From Pedobacter panaciterrae (lineage in GTDB: Bacteria > Bacteroidota > Bacteroidia > Sphingobacteriales > Sphingobacteriaceae): a stretch of 64,000 nucleotides of DNA. The DNA lies in contig NZ_LGEL01000005.1 of assembly GCF_001636695.1 (NCBI RefSeq), forward strand, positions 1 to 64,000, given 5' to 3'. The notes beneath the pieces were generated by a model. That model saw nothing but the letters and a program-made list of their open reading frames with translations, was not told where the DNA came from and ran no database searches. Within the stretch, counting starts at the first letter, position 1; each line of letters begins with the position of its first letter. The position numbers and the translations under genes are program-made. Below, piece by piece: positions 34,457 to 44,579 of the stretch.

Positions 34457-35620
34457 TTATTCGAAATATTCTTTCATTTTTTCGAAGAAGCTTTTATCAT
34501 GCTTACCCGGTTGAGGTTTAAAATTAGGAGATTCTCTTAATTTTTCCAGCATGCTTCTTTCTTCAGAGCTTAAGGCTTTTGGAGTCCATATGTTTACATG
34601 AATAATCTCATCACCTCTGTGGTATGAATTGATTTCAGGGATCCCCTTACCTTTTAAACGTAATAATTTTCCGCTTTGAGTACCTGGTTCAATTTTGATT
34701 TTTGCTTTTCCATCAATAGTCGGAACCTCGGCACTATAACCCAGGGCTGCATCTATAATAGAAACATGTAAATCATAAACTACATTGTTTCCTTCACGCT
34801 TTAAAGTTTCATGAGGTATCTCTTCAATCAGGATGATCAGATCACCAGGAATACCTCCGCTAGGAGCTGCATTACCTTTTCCGCTCATGCTTAATTGCAT
34901 GCCATCACTTACACCAGCCGGGATATTAATAGTAATGGTTTCTTCGCCACGAACTATACCATCACCATGACAAGATGTACATTTAGCTGTGATCTGTTGT
35001 CCGCTACCGTTACAAGTAGGGCAGGTAGAGGTAGTTTGCATTTGGCCAAGAATTGTATTGGTTACTCTACGTACTGCACCGCTTCCACCGCAGGTTTTAC
35101 ATGTACTTACAGATGAGCGATCTTTAGCTCCTGTTCCGTCACATGTTTTACAGCTAATCTGTTTATTTACTTTTATTTTTTTTTCAGTACCGTTGGCAAT
35201 TTCCTCTAGAGTAAGTTTTACTTTGATGCGCAGGTTAGTTCCCTTAGCTACACGTCGGCCACCACGTGACTGCTGACCACCACCACCAAAGAAACTTTCG
35301 AAAGGGCTGCCGCCGCCGCCAAAAATATCACCAAACTGACTGAAGATATCTTCCATGTTCATGCCACCGCCGCCATATCCACCACCAGAAGCTCCACCAA
35401 CACCGGCATGTCCATAATGGTCATAACGCTGTTTCTTTTCCTGATTACTCAAAACTTCATAAGCTTCGGCAGCTTCCTTAAAGTTATCCTCGGCAGCTTT
35501 ATCGCCAGGGTTTTTATCAGGGTGAAACTTGATGGCTAGTTTGCGATAAGCCTTTTTAATCTCTTCAGCAGATGCGCTTTTGGTTACACCAAGTACATCA
35601 TAAAAATCTCTCTTACTCAT
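34457..35620 (-). CDS. dnaJ: Molecular chaperone DnaJ
   Basis: The 387-residue protein has all DnaJ parts in order: J domain with HPD near 33-35, a glycine/phenylalanine-rich linker (about 70-130), four zinc-finger repeats of CxxCxGxG type ([32 protein letters not shown]), and a C-terminal substrate domain. It stimulates DnaK ATPase and prevents aggregation. It follows grpE by 4 nt in one operon; dnaK is not in the window (the Hsp70 at 8 kb is HscA). Confidence 0.96.
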   Translation of the reverse strand: MSKRDFYDVLGVTKSASAEEIKKAYRKLAIKFHPDKNPGDKAAEDNFKEAAEAYEVLSNQEKKQRYDHYGHAGVGGASGGGYGGGGMNMEDIFSQFGDIFGGGGSPFESFFGGGGQQSRGGRRVAKGTNLRIKVKLTLEEIANGTEKKIKVNKQISCKTCDGTGAKDRSSVSTCKTCGGSGAVRRVTNTILGQMQTTSTCPTCNGSGQQITAKCTSCHGDGIVRGEETITINIPAGVSDGMQLSMSGKGNAAPSGGIPGDLIILIEEIPHETLKREGNNVVYDLHVSIIDAALGYSAEVPTIDGKAKIKIEPGTQSGKLLRLKGKGIPEINSYHRGDEIIHVNIWTPKALSSEERSMLEKLRESPNFKPQPGKHDKSFFEKMKEYFE

Positions 35621-35624
35621 AATT

Positions 35625-36224
35625 TTAACTACCCACTACAACTTTAGCAAAGCGAATCACTTTATCATTCAAAGTGTAGCCTTTCTCTAATTCGTCAATT
35701 ACTTTTCCTTTTAACTCTTCGTTTGGTGCAGGTATTTTGGTAATAGCTTCATGGTTGTCGGTATCAAAAACAGTATTGATACTTTCAATTTCTTTTAAGC
35801 CTTTTTGGGCTAAAATACTTTTTAGTTTGCTATGTACCAATGCAACACCTTCGCGAATTGGATTTATATCAGTAGCTGTTTCTATGGCCTTGTTAGCACG
35901 ATCAAAATCGTCTAAAACAGGTAATAATGAAACTACTACATCTTTTCCGGCAGTTTGTAAAAGCTCAATACGTTCTTTTTGAGTACGACGTTTGTAATTG
36001 TCAAACTCAGCAAACAACCGTATATACTTATCGTTTAATGCTGCATTTTCTTGTTGTAATTTTTCTTCCGCAGATAGCTCTGGCACAACTTCGGTTTCAG
36101 TAACTGGATTTTCTGCAGTTGTTTCTTCAGTATTTATTTGATCTTCGTTATTATTCATCTGCTCTTCAGCGTTATTTTTCACAATTGGATCTGTGTTATC
36201 GTTCTTTTTCTTCTTGCTAAACAT
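35625..36224 (-). CDS. grpE: Nucleotide exchange factor GrpE
   Basis: The 199-residue protein has an acidic, low-complexity N-terminus (about 1-50), a coiled-coil region with [22 protein letters not shown], and the C-terminal wing domain ending in RFAKVVVG. It exchanges ADP on DnaK. It is the first gene of the grpE-dnaJ unit on the minus strand. Confidence 0.95.
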   Translation of the reverse strand: MFSKKKKNDNTDPIVKNNAEEQMNNNEDQINTEETTAENPVTETEVVPELSAEEKLQQENAALNDKYIRLFAEFDNYKRRTQKERIELLQTAGKDVVVSLLPVLDDFDRANKAIETATDINPIREGVALVHSKLKSILAQKGLKEIESINTVFDTDNHEAITKIPAPNEELKGKVIDELEKGYTLNDKVIRFAKVVVGS

Positions 36225-36353
36225 GGTATAGTAGAATTTTTGATTGTAAACTCAAAAGTTTTGCCAATGAAATATATCAGTCATGGTGTCAGTTTTATTT
36301 AGAATAAACTGACGCGAATGACTGAAAAGGAATGTTTTGTCAGATTTTGGCGG

Positions 36354-37037
36354 TTAAACAATTTGTGCATCTTCGTGCACAATGCCACCTTCACATTTAA
36401 TGATTCTTGAAGGGAAGGTTCTTATAATATGATAATCATGGGTAGCCATAAGAACAGCAGTTCCACTCTGACTAATCTGTTTAAGCAACATTACTATTTC
36501 TTCTGATGTATCTGGATCCAGATTTCCTGTGGGTTCATCCGCAAGGATTATTTCAGGATTATTTAGCAAGGCACGCGCTATAACAACACGTTGCTGCTCG
36601 CCTCCCGAAAGCTCATGAGGCATTTTTCTGATCTTTGAGCGTAAACCTACCTTTTCAAGAACATCTTTTATGCGCTCTTCAATTAACGCCTGATCTTTCC
36701 ATCCCGTAGCTTTAAGTACAAATTCCAGATTTTTTTCAATTGTTCTGTCGGTAAGCAATTGAAAATCCTGGAATACAATTCCTAATTTTCTACGTAAAAA
36801 GGGTACGTCTTTAATGGCAAGGTTCTTTAGGTCAAAGCCGGCAATTTGTCCGTCTCCATTACCAATATGAAGATCCCCGTAAATGATTTTAAGCAAACTA
36901 CTTTTACCGGAACCGGTTTGACCAATTAAAAAAACGAACTCTCCTTTATCAACATTTAAATTCACATCTGATAAAACCAGGTGCTTTTGTTGAAATACAT
37001 CTACATTCTTTAAATTTATAACTGCGTTTCCTGTCAT
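36354..37037 (-). CDS. ftsE: FtsE-type ABC transporter ATPase
   Basis: The 227-residue ATPase has Walker [11 protein letters not shown] near 38, the Q loop, signature LSGGEQQR near 144 and Walker [15 protein letters not shown] near 164. FKL-type insertions are absent, and length and sequence fit FtsE, which with FtsX couples cell division to peptidoglycan hydrolysis. No ftsX is adjacent; Bacteroidota often encode them apart. LolD-type ATPases are a close alternative. Confidence 0.8.
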   Translation of the reverse strand: MTGNAVINLKNVDVFQQKHLVLSDVNLNVDKGEFVFLIGQTGSGKSSLLKIIYGDLHIGNGDGQIAGFDLKNLAIKDVPFLRRKLGIVFQDFQLLTDRTIEKNLEFVLKATGWKDQALIEERIKDVLEKVGLRSKIRKMPHELSGGEQQRVVIARALLNNPEIILADEPTGNLDPDTSEEIVMLLKQISQSGTAVLMATHDYHIIRTFPSRIIKCEGGIVHEDAQIV

Positions 37038-37039
37038 TT

Positions 37040-37243
37040 TTAAATATCTATTTTAGCAATTTGTCCAAAAGGCAAATCATTTACAAAATTCATAATGTAA
37101 GGCAATTTATCTCCTAAACCCAATTTTTCAAGTGATTTATCAGGTCTGTCTACCCTAAAGTAGGCCAATAGGGTAAATTTATCATCCCTTAATTGTACGT
37201 AATCGGGAATCTTGGCAATGCCTTTTACTTTAATAACATACAT
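37040..37243 (-). CDS. Small uncharacterised protein before ftsE
   Basis: The 67-residue protein (MYVIKVKGIAKIPDYVQL) ends 2 nt before the ftsE start, so it is coupled with it. It shows no signal or membrane segment. Small proteins in this position are, to my recollection, common in Bacteroidota genomes and sometimes carry doubtful enzyme names. It is probably genuine because of the coupling and normal codon use. Function is unknown. Confidence 0.6.
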   Translation of the reverse strand: MYVIKVKGIAKIPDYVQLRDDKFTLLAYFRVDRPDKSLEKLGLGDKLPYIMNFVNDLPFGQIAKIDI

Positions 37244-37336
37244 CAGGTCAAAAATAGTATTTCAAATTGAGAAATGAGGTATGTGATTTATTTATCTGGT
37301 TGCGGATTGGCCTGGTAATTTCAAGCCAATTCAGGA

Positions 37337-38356
37337 TTAAATAGTTTTAAGGAACGCTAAAGTGTCAACATTATCTGCATAATCCCATAATTTTGGAACC
37401 TGACTTTCTCCAAATCCCAATACACCTGTTTTCAGATCAAAAGGTACTTTGCTTACTACACACTGAATGTTTTCTTCTTCTGCCTTTAATTTAGCCGCAA
37501 CATCGTCGATGTTCTTGTATCGTTCATAAAACAATACAGCCAGTGGCGATGACATTCCGGAGTCTTCTTTTAGCAGTAAGAAACCATTGTCGTAATGTTC
37601 AGCGATATTTACCAGATAAATAGATTTGTTATAATCGTAATTATTGTTGTATTTGAAATGATTAATAATTTCTTTAAAAGGTTCTATTGGCTCAAAAAAG
37701 TCTTTAATGTTATAATCTTCAGGAATAAACAGTTTAGAAACATTCCTGCAGCCTAAACCAAAATAATCGAATATATCATGGCCAAGTGATGCTATTTCTG
37801 AAGGGCTTTCCTGTCCGTTTAATACTGCAACGCTATTTCTGTTTTTTCGAATGATGTTCGGAACTTTGCCAAAATAAAAATCAAAATATCTTGAGGTGTT
37901 ATTGCTCCCTGTAGCTATAACTGCGTCAAAATCTTTCAAACGATCAACAAAAACAATATGACTTGCAAGATGAGGTTCAATAATTGTGAGTTGCAAGAGT
38001 AAGGCAGGGAGTAATTTATCATCTGATGATGATAGTTTGATAAGTCCTATATTTCCGGTAGCTAAAACAGATAATACATCATGAAAACCCACCAGAGGGA
38101 TATTCCCTGCAAGTATTAACCCAACTTTTTTTGGTGTTTTATTAATCGTAATATCTTTAAACCAGATTTCCAGATCTTGTTGGTTAAGCATTTTATGCAA
38201 AGCATTTAATGATCTTTCAACCTCATCTATAGTAAACCAGGCATTGCTATTTTGGGCCGCTAAAATCAGGTTTTTGAACTCCTGATCAGGATTGGCTATG
38301 TAGTCGCTAAGTTTTTTTAAAGCAATAATTAGTTTTTCCGCAGTAAGGATTGGCAT
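37337..38356 (-). CDS. Acyl-CoA reductase-like protein (LuxC family)
   Basis: The 339-residue protein matches the short LuxC/acyl-CoA reductase family of Bacteroidota: VGLILAGNIPLVGFHDVLSVLA near 78-98 and VAVLNGQESPSEIASLGHDIF near 173 are characteristic, with a likely nucleophilic Cys in GLGCRNVSKLF. These proteins resemble aldehyde dehydrogenases and reduce acyl thioesters, but physiological substrates in this phylum are not known. It is divergent from the ferredoxin gene at 38434. Confidence 0.85.
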   Translation of the reverse strand: MPILTAEKLIIALKKLSDYIANPDQEFKNLILAAQNSNAWFTIDEVERSLNALHKMLNQQDLEIWFKDITINKTPKKVGLILAGNIPLVGFHDVLSVLATGNIGLIKLSSSDDKLLPALLLQLTIIEPHLASHIVFVDRLKDFDAVIATGSNNTSRYFDFYFGKVPNIIRKNRNSVAVLNGQESPSEIASLGHDIFDYFGLGCRNVSKLFIPEDYNIKDFFEPIEPFKEIINHFKYNNNYDYNKSIYLVNIAEHYDNGFLLLKEDSGMSSPLAVLFYERYKNIDDVAAKLKAEEENIQCVVSKVPFDLKTGVLGFGESQVPKLWDYADNVDTLAFLKTI

Positions 38357-38384
38357 ATTTCCAACAATTTTAAAGTTTAAGTGT

Positions 38385-38392
38385 TATATTTG
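38385..38392 (+). promoter_or_regulatory. Candidate -7 box for the ferredoxin gene
   Basis: TATATTTG matches TAnnTTTG and lies 41 nt before ATG 38434 in the divergent intergenic region. Confidence 0.45.
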
Positions 38393-38433
38393 CATTGCAA
38401 AGTTAACCCTTAGCAATAGATTTACACGAAGAC

Positions 38434-38784
38434 ATGGCTATTAAAATAACAGACGAATGTATTAACTGCGGAGCATGTGAGCCTGAATGCCCAAATAATG
38501 CAATTTATGACGCAGGCACTGCCTGGAGATTTTCAGATGGTACTAACTTAGATGGTATTATCGATTTTGGCGACAAACAAATAGATGCCGGGGCTGCACA
38601 GGATGCAGGATCTGATGAGGTCTATTACATTGTTTCTGATAAGTGTACGGAATGCAAAGGCTTTCATGATGAGCCTCAATGTGCTGCGGTTTGCCCGGTA
38701 GATTGTTGTGTTGATGATGAGAATGTTCGCGAAACAGAAGAAGAATTGTTGGCTAAAAAAGCCTGGTTACACCAGGAGAACTAA
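38434..38784 (+). CDS. 4Fe-4S dicluster ferredoxin
   Basis: The 116-residue protein has two cluster motifs: [12 protein letters not shown] at 10-21 and [21 protein letters not shown] near 70. The spacing in the second is the FdxA/Alvin-type insertion with an extra loop. It is a low-potential soluble electron carrier. It is monocistronic, with a strong terminator after it. Partner reductases are not nearby. Confidence 0.92.
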   Translation: MAIKITDECINCGACEPECPNNAIYDAGTAWRFSDGTNLDGIIDFGDKQIDAGAAQDAGSDEVYYIVSDKCTECKGFHDEPQCAAVCPVDCCVDDENVRETEEELLAKKAWLHQEN

Positions 38785-38810
38785 TTTTAGCTTTATAACT
38801 AAATTTATAC

Positions 38811-38837
38811 AGGACACCTGGAAGGTGTCCTTTTTTT
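38811..38837 (+). terminator. Terminator after the ferredoxin gene
   Basis: AGGACACCT pairs with AGGTGTCC around GGA and is followed by a T run. It also lies at the 3' end of the convergent universal stress gene. Confidence 0.88.
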
Positions 38838-38839
38838 AT

Positions 38840-39295
38840 TTAAGCTTTTTCTTCATACTTGTTTGGAACGATTAAAACCGGACATGCAGATTTTCTTGCT
38901 ACATGTTCTGCCACACTTCCCATTAAAAAGTGATATAAACCTGTCCGGCCATAGGTGCCAATCACGATAAGATCAGAGCCATACTCGTCAGACTGTTGTA
39001 TAATACCATGAGCTGCACTATCAACTACACTTAAATAGGTAGTGGTTACGCCATGGCTAAATTTTGTTTCAATTTCTTTTAATAAAAGGTGGCTGTTTTC
39101 TTCACTGTTATCATAAGTTTCCAGAAAAACAGGAGCTAAAGTTAAATCGGGGCTAATATTAGCCGGCACAGGCTCTATAATATTAACAAGTGCAACCTCT
39201 GCGCCAAACGTCTTCGCTACTTCATAACCAACTCTTGCTGCCTTTTCTGAACAGGTACTGTTATCAACAGCAATTAAAATTTTTTTGAGGTTCAT
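38840..39295 (-). CDS. Universal stress protein (UspA family)
   Basis: The 151-residue protein fits a single UspA domain, with the nucleotide-binding pattern GTYGRTGLYHFLMGSVAEHV near 115-134 (G-2x-G-9x-G-S type). It starts MNLKKILIAVDNSTCSEKA. Usp proteins respond to growth arrest or stress, and ATP-binding members have the motif seen here. It stands alone. Confidence 0.9.
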   Translation of the reverse strand: MNLKKILIAVDNSTCSEKAARVGYEVAKTFGAEVALVNIIEPVPANISPDLTLAPVFLETYDNSEENSHLLLKEIETKFSHGVTTTYLSVVDSAAHGIIQQSDEYGSDLIVIGTYGRTGLYHFLMGSVAEHVARKSACPVLIVPNKYEEKA

Positions 39296-39377
39296 CGTCT
39301 TATAGATTAATGTTTATACTATAAAAATAACAAAATAACTACGCAAAAGTTTACATTTATACCATTGATTTTATGCT

Positions 39378-40157
39378 ATGGAACAATACTATGGAATATG
39401 CAGGGTAGCGGTAGCGCCCTTAAGATCTGAACCATCCGACAGAGCTGAAATTGCTTCTCAATTGCTTTTTGGCGATCATGTAGAGATCATTGAAAAAACC
39501 GAAAAATGGTGGAAGGTACTTAATGCATATGATAGATATGAAGGTTGGTTAGACTTTAAGCAGCTGGCAGAAATATCTTTAGAGGCCTACGCGGTTAACC
39601 ATGGTTGTAAGCATCTGGCACCCGCTGAGATTGGTAATGTAATTACGGATACCGGGGGCAGTAAGTATTATATATCTCCAGGCAGTAATCTCCCTTTATT
39701 TGATGATGGTCATTGCCACATAGGCGCAGAAAAGTATAAGGTTTTATTTAATCCCAAAGTAGTTTCCTCTTCCAACTCACCTGATATTATCAATACAGCA
39801 CTTTTCTTTCAGAACGTTCCTTATTTGTGGGGCGGTAAAAATTTGTTTGGAATGGATTGCTCAGGCTTTGTGCAAATTGTTTTTAAACTAAACGGAATAC
39901 AATTAAACAGAGATGCATGGCAGCAGGCAGAGCAAGGCACTACTGTTGATTTTTTACCTGAAGTTAAGCCAGGAGATGTTGCTTTTTTCGATAATGAAGA
40001 TGGGCGCATTATTCATGTAGGTATCATGTTAAATGCAACTGATATTATCCATGCTTCGGGTAAAGTAAGGATAGATCCTATGGATAATCAGGGTATTTAT
40101 AATGCAGAATTAGGAAGATACTCTCATAAGCTTAGAATCATTAAGCGGTTAACTTAA
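39378..40157 (+). CDS. NlpC/P60 (C40) peptidoglycan peptidase with SH3 domain
   Basis: The 259-residue protein begins with an SH3-like cell-wall-binding region (about 1-65) and ends in an NlpC/P60 domain. The catalytic triad is Cys161 (MDCSGF), His213 (RIIHVGIM) and probably His225 (IIHASG). It cleaves stem peptides in the cell wall, typically the D-Glu to diamino acid bond. No clear signal peptide is seen, so it may be cytoplasmic and recycle muropeptides. Confidence 0.88.
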   Translation: MEQYYGICRVAVAPLRSEPSDRAEIASQLLFGDHVEIIEKTEKWWKVLNAYDRYEGWLDFKQLAEISLEAYAVNHGCKHLAPAEIGNVITDTGGSKYYISPGSNLPLFDDGHCHIGAEKYKVLFNPKVVSSSNSPDIINTALFFQNVPYLWGGKNLFGMDCSGFVQIVFKLNGIQLNRDAWQQAEQGTTVDFLPEVKPGDVAFFDNEDGRIIHVGIMLNATDIIHASGKVRIDPMDNQGIYNAELGRYSHKLRIIKRLT

Positions 40158-40183
40158 CGATTCTAAGTAAAGCTTTTGAAAAT

Positions 40184-40660
40184 TTAACCTTTTTCTACAA
40201 TACATTTAGGGTTATGCGAAACAGGGAAATTACATGAGTTAGCAATAAAGCACATCTTATTTGCTTGTACATGTAATGCGTTGGCTTTTTCTACGTGATC
40301 TTCATTGTTAATAACAACCACAGGATTTAAAATAACTTCAGTGAAGTGACCGCTTCCATTAGGTTCTTCAGCCATTTTCCCTACAGCATTATCGGTATAA
40401 TCCAATACGATGATCTCATTTTGAGAACATAGATGTAGGAACCAAAGCATGTGGCATGAGGATAATGAGGAAACCAACAAATCTTCAGGATTGTGCTTCG
40501 TTTTATCACCCAAAAATGCCGAATCCGATGATCCCTGAATATCTGCTTTATGGTCTATTGATATGATATAACTTCTTTCGTACGACCGGTAGTCCATTGT
40601 TCCTGAACCTTTGTTACCTGTCCATGTTAAACTCGTTTGATATAGGTGTTCTTTAGCCAT
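40184..40660 (-). CDS. OsmC family protein
   Basis: The 158-residue protein has the two OsmC/Ohr cysteines, in SSLSSCHMLWF near 70 and SCNFPVSHNPKC near the end. Such proteins reduce organic hydroperoxides with lipoyl or thiol partners. The central PEDLLVSSLSSCHM is the strongest match. It is a single gene; promoter elements are not clear. Confidence 0.85.
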   Translation of the reverse strand: MAKEHLYQTSLTWTGNKGSGTMDYRSYERSYIISIDHKADIQGSSDSAFLGDKTKHNPEDLLVSSLSSCHMLWFLHLCSQNEIIVLDYTDNAVGKMAEEPNGSGHFTEVILNPVVVINNEDHVEKANALHVQANKMCFIANSCNFPVSHNPKCIVEKG

Positions 40661-40717
40661 AACTTATACTTAGTTGGCTCCAATTTAAACAAACTTTCCT
40701 TAAAAAAATAGTATACT

Positions 40718-41620
40718 TTAAGAATTAAACTCCCAGATCATTACCTGTCTGTCATCGCCGGTAGAGATCAGGTATTTGCCATCAGAACTCCAGATAAGTT
40801 TGTTAATAGAATGGAAATGACCTTCCGTGTTTTTTTCTAAACTAAGGATCTTATATAGTTTAAAGTCGTTAGCTCCCCATAGCTTAATGCTCTTGTCCTG
40901 ACTGCAAGTAGCGAAATAGGGCTCAGTGGGGTGGAAGGCAATAGTATACACGCTAAACATGTGTGCAGCTATGCTATTCACCAATTGATAATCAGGTAGG
41001 CTCCATACCTTTAATTGTGCATCCCGGCCACCTGAAATTAAAAATGCCCCATTTGGAGAATATTGTAATGAAGTAATTGGAAGCTTGTGACTGCTTAATT
41101 CAGTAATTAAACTGTAATCTAAAGAATTATAAACCCTGATAATTCCATCTTTACATCCAAAGGCGACTTCTTCCTCTGAATTGCTTACCGCTATAGTACG
41201 CACTGTATTCTGTAAAACAGGGAAATTATAGAGTAAGGAGAAATCGGATAGCGACCATACGGCAACCGTCCCATCTTCTCCGGTACTTAAAAGTTCGTTT
41301 TTATAAGCAATGGTTTTTAGGTCAAATACACCCTTTTGATGATGACTTAAAGTTGCTATGGTTTTCTCTAGCTTTATGTCAAATACAAGTATCAGTCCAC
41401 TTCTTTGTGCTATAAATAGTAAATCCTTATAGCTAAGTAAAGCATATACAGAACTTTGTACGGGCACCAGAACCTTAATAAAAGTCATGGTCTTTAATGA
41501 CCACTCAACTACGCCTTTGTCATTGCCTGCGCTAAAAAAGACACCTTCTTTTGTAGCAGGACTTGCAAGTGCGTATATAGGGTTTTGGTGACCGCTAAGT
41601 GTATGTAAATGCTTTAACAT
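40718..41620 (-). CDS. WD40 beta-propeller protein at the end of the his operon
   Basis: The 300-residue protein has about six or seven WD40 repeats, with clear ones in ASVATKEGVFFSAGNDKGVVEWSL-like blades, SGGRDAQLKVWSL, TCSQDKSIKLWG and STGDDRQVMIWEF. It probably forms a scaffold, not an enzyme. The start is 3 nt after the hisIE stop, which strongly suggests shared transcription and coupling. No histidine link is known to me. Confidence 0.85.
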   Translation of the reverse strand: MLKHLHTLSGHQNPIYALASPATKEGVFFSAGNDKGVVEWSLKTMTFIKVLVPVQSSVYALLSYKDLLFIAQRSGLILVFDIKLEKTIATLSHHQKGVFDLKTIAYKNELLSTGEDGTVAVWSLSDFSLLYNFPVLQNTVRTIAVSNSEEEVAFGCKDGIIRVYNSLDYSLITELSSHKLPITSLQYSPNGAFLISGGRDAQLKVWSLPDYQLVNSIAAHMFSVYTIAFHPTEPYFATCSQDKSIKLWGANDFKLYKILSLEKNTEGHFHSINKLIWSSDGKYLISTGDDRQVMIWEFNS

Positions 41621-41623
41621 AAA

Positions 41624-42214
41624 TTATTTACTATGTCTGCCCTTTAGGTTTAAGCCAATATCAGCTAAGGTTTTCCCTTTTTCTCTAAGTAAAACCAGTA
41701 AATGAAAGATCAGATCCGAGCTTTCGTTAACAAAGTCCACATCGGTTTCTGCTAATGCTGCTATAACAGTTTCAACACCTTCTTCTCCTACTTTTTGTGC
41801 AATCTTATTGAGGCCTTTTGCACGAAGTTTATTTACATAAGACTCTTCTGAAGGGTTTTCGTAGCGATCGGCAATGATCTGTTCCAACTCAAAGATAAAG
41901 TTCTGATTATAGTCGGTTTTAAAGCAGCTACGGGAACCTGTATGGCAGGTAGGGCCAACCGGAGTAGCTTTTATAAGGATAGTATCATTATCACAATCAA
42001 TATGTGTTTCCTTTACAAAAAGAAAATTTCCACTTTCTTCCCCTTTAGTCCACAACCTGTTTTTACTGCGCGAAAAGAAAGTAACTTTTCCTTCAGCAAG
42101 AGTTTTATCCCATGCTTCCTGGTTCATATAACCCAGCATTAAAACCTCCAGGGTTTGTACATCCTGTATAATTACAGGTACTAAACCCTGTGTTTTTTCA
42201 AAATCTATTTTCAT
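41624..42214 (-). CDS. hisIE: Bifunctional phosphoribosyl-AMP cyclohydrolase / phosphoribosyl-ATP pyrophosphatase
   Basis: The N-terminal HisI part (about 1-108) has the metal-site region HTGSRSCF and [12 protein letters not shown]. The C-terminal HisE part (about 110-196) has [11 protein letters not shown] and [13 protein letters not shown]. The fused enzyme performs steps 2 and 3 of histidine synthesis. It lies downstream of hisF, separated by 227 bp that contain a palindromic repeat. Confidence 0.95.
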   Translation of the reverse strand: MKIDFEKTQGLVPVIIQDVQTLEVLMLGYMNQEAWDKTLAEGKVTFFSRSKNRLWTKGEESGNFLFVKETHIDCDNDTILIKATPVGPTCHTGSRSCFKTDYNQNFIFELEQIIADRYENPSEESYVNKLRAKGLNKIAQKVGEEGVETVIAALAETDVDFVNESSDLIFHLLVLLREKGKTLADIGLNLKGRHSK

Positions 42215-42230
42215 AGTCTGTTTTTATGTG

Positions 42231-42432
42231 TTGTCACCTCAATTACGACTTCTGTTATTCCGGAAGCAATAGGATGTTGTAACTTCAATTACCACTTCCG
42301 TTATTCCGGAAGTAGGATTCGGTTATTCCAGTAAGATATTGTAACGTCAATTACCGCCTCCGTCATCTCGACGACAGGAGAGATCTCTTGTTTATGCCTA
42401 GTCAAGAGATCTCTCCTGTCGTCGAGATGACG
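42231..42432. repeat. Imperfect tandem repeats and palindromic repeat between hisIE and hisF
   Basis: Arms of 30 nt at 42361-42390 and 42403-42432 are exact inverted copies with a 12-nt loop and core GACA/TGTC. Upstream, three imperfect copies of a unit starting TTGTAACTTCAATTACC-like sequence begin at 42231, 42277 and 42339; the last runs into the arm. A CCGTTATTCCGG motif in these units resembles the CCGTCATCTCG element edge. Confidence 0.85.
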
Positions 42433-42441
42433 GAAGTATAT

Positions 42442-43197
42442 TTACAACCTTACCGGTATGTTGTGTTTTTTTAATTCGCTTTTTAAATAGGGGATAGGGA
42501 TTTCACCGAAGTGAAAAACTGATGCTGCCAAAGCTGCATCAACACCTGTCTCTAAAAATACTTCTGTAAAATGTTCAACCTTGCCAGCGCCTCCTGATGC
42601 AATTACAGGGATGTTGATGGAGCGGGCAACCTTGTCAAGTAATAAGCAATCAAAACCGTTTTTAGTACCATCATGATCCATTGAAGTCAATAAAATCTCG
42701 CCTGCTCCTAAACTTTCAGCTTTAAGTATCCAGTCTTCCGTTTCCAATTCAGTAATTAGTCGTCCGCCATTTAGGTGAACCATATTTTTACCATTTACTA
42801 ACTTGGTGTCAACAGCCACCACTACAAACTGAACACCAAATGCTTTGGCAAGATCTTCAATTAAAGAAGGATTTCTAACCGCAGCAGAGTTGATGCTGAT
42901 TTTATCAGCACCCGAATTTAACAGTGCTTCAGCGTCAGCAATGGTAGTAATACCCCCGCCAATAGTAAAGGGAATATTGAGCTGACGGGCAACGGACTTC
43001 ACCATTTCTATGGTTGTTCCGCGTCTTTCATGGGTTGCAGTAATGTCTAAAAACACCAGTTCATCAGCTCCCTGCTGGGCATATTGCCATGCAAGTTCAA
43101 CCGGATCTCCGGCATCTTTAAGGTCAACAAAATTTACACCTTTAACTGTGCGCCCGTCTTTAACATCAAGGCATGGAATAATGCGTTTACTTAACAT
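42442..43197 (-). CDS. hisF: Imidazole glycerol phosphate synthase subunit HisF
   Basis: The 251-residue cyclase is a (beta/alpha)8 barrel with catalytic Asp11 in [10 protein letters not shown] and the second Asp in [10 protein letters not shown] near 130. It closes the imidazole ring with ammonia from HisH. It starts 3 nt after hisA. The last gene before the interrupted hisF-hisIE junction. Confidence 0.97.
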   Translation of the reverse strand: MLSKRIIPCLDVKDGRTVKGVNFVDLKDAGDPVELAWQYAQQGADELVFLDITATHERRGTTIEMVKSVARQLNIPFTIGGGITTIADAEALLNSGADKISINSAAVRNPSLIEDLAKAFGVQFVVVAVDTKLVNGKNMVHLNGGRLITELETEDWILKAESLGAGEILLTSMDHDGTKNGFDCLLLDKVARSINIPVIASGGAGKVEHFTEVFLETGVDAALAASVFHFGEIPIPYLKSELKKHNIPVRL

Positions 43198-43200
43198 CGA

Positions 43201-43950
43201 TTAAAGAGAAGTCATTTGCTTTAAATTCCACTGTTTAATTTCATCAATAGAAATCCTGTTTTCATATATTGCTTTACCAACAACTACAGAGCGGATATCT
43301 AAAGTTGCCAATTCTTCAATGTCGGCCATTGAGCTAATACCACCAGAAGCAATCAGTTTAATAAACGGAGAGTGTTCCAGTAGTTTTTTATACAAGTCTA
43401 CAGCAGCTCCACCTAGTTTACCATCTTTGTTAATGTCTGTACACAAGAACCTAAAAAAGCCTAGTTGTAAGCATTTATCAACATAATCCATAAGCTTAAT
43501 TGGTGAGCTTTCCATCCATCCTGAGTATTTTATTACCTCGTCTAAAACATCAATAGCAATAACGATACGGTTTGCATAATCATATTTTTTGCCTACTTCA
43601 GTACTAAGATCCTTTAAGAAATCAGGATTGGTAATAGCTTGCGTACCAACAATAACACGATGAATACCTGCATCAAGCAAGTCTGTAACTTGTTTGATTG
43701 TGCGTATACCACCTCCATATTGAACACGCATATCCGTTTTTCTAATGATATCAAAAAGTTCCTTCTGGTTACTGAAATCGCCTTTTGCACCATTTAAGTC
43801 AATAATATGTATGAATTCTGTACCATTAGACCGGTAAGTCTCTATCATTTCAGCGATGGAAACATCATATACTGTCTTTTGGTTATAATCACCTTCTCTA
43901 AGGCGAACAACCTTACCATCTAGAATATCAATTGCGGGAATTATGTACAT
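43201..43950 (-). CDS. hisA: Phosphoribosylformimino-5-aminoimidazole carboxamide ribotide isomerase
   Basis: The 249-residue barrel enzyme starts [17 protein letters not shown] with the catalytic Asp8, and has the second Asp in [11 protein letters not shown] near 130. It is homologous to HisF and lies between hisH (1 nt upstream) and hisF (3 nt downstream), so the three are closely coupled. Confidence 0.96.
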   Translation of the reverse strand: MYIIPAIDILDGKVVRLREGDYNQKTVYDVSIAEMIETYRSNGTEFIHIIDLNGAKGDFSNQKELFDIIRKTDMRVQYGGGIRTIKQVTDLLDAGIHRVIVGTQAITNPDFLKDLSTEVGKKYDYANRIVIAIDVLDEVIKYSGWMESSPIKLMDYVDKCLQLGFFRFLCTDINKDGKLGGAAVDLYKKLLEHSPFIKLIASGGISSMADIEELATLDIRSVVVGKAIYENRISIDEIKQWNLKQMTSL

Positions 43951-43951
43951 T

Positions 43952-44545
43952 TTATTGTTTTAAGTTTGAAAAATTTTTTAATAAACGTTCTCCGGCGATA
44001 CCGGATTTCTCCGGATGAAATTGTACGCCATAGAAATTATCCTTTTGCACTGCCGCAGAAAATGGCTTGCCATAACTTGCAGTTGCAATGTCAAAAGTAG
44101 GGTTATATTCAATAAAGTACGAATGCACAAAGTAAAATTGTGTTAGATTTTCAACACCTTCAAACAAAGAATTGTTTTTGTGGTCTATATTGTTCCAGCC
44201 CATGTGCGGAATTTTAATACCTTGATTCTTATCGAATAACCTTGTTTTAACCGGCACAATGTTCATCATATCAGCATTTCCTTCTTCCGAATGTTCGGTA
44301 AGCAGTTGCATGCCAACGCAGATGCCAAGTACTGGTTTTTTTAATGCTTTAATTGGTGCTACCAACCCGGTTTGTTCTAGTTTTTTCATTGCGGCTCCTG
44401 CATGGCCAACACCAGGAATAATGATGTGGGTGTATTTGTCCAAATCAGTTTCAGTATTTACCATTCCAAAGGGTATGCTTAGCCTTTCCAATGCAGAAGT
44501 AAGGGAAAAAATGTTGCCAGCTCCGTAGTTTACTATTCCAATCAT
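43952..44545 (-). CDS. hisH: Imidazole glycerol phosphate synthase glutaminase HisH
   Basis: The 197-residue class I glutamine amidotransferase has the nucleophile Cys76 in GICVGMQLL and the His-Glu pair in GVQFHPEKSG near 175. It supplies ammonia to HisF. It lies after a 290-bp repeat-filled gap from hisB. Confidence 0.96.
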   Translation of the reverse strand: MIGIVNYGAGNIFSLTSALERLSIPFGMVNTETDLDKYTHIIIPGVGHAGAAMKKLEQTGLVAPIKALKKPVLGICVGMQLLTEHSEEGNADMMNIVPVKTRLFDKNQGIKIPHMGWNNIDHKNNSLFEGVENLTQFYFVHSYFIEYNPTFDIATASYGKPFSAAVQKDNFYGVQFHPEKSGIAGERLLKNFSNLKQ

Positions 44546-44579
44546 TTGTTTACAATTTTAAACATCCTTTTTTTACGTT

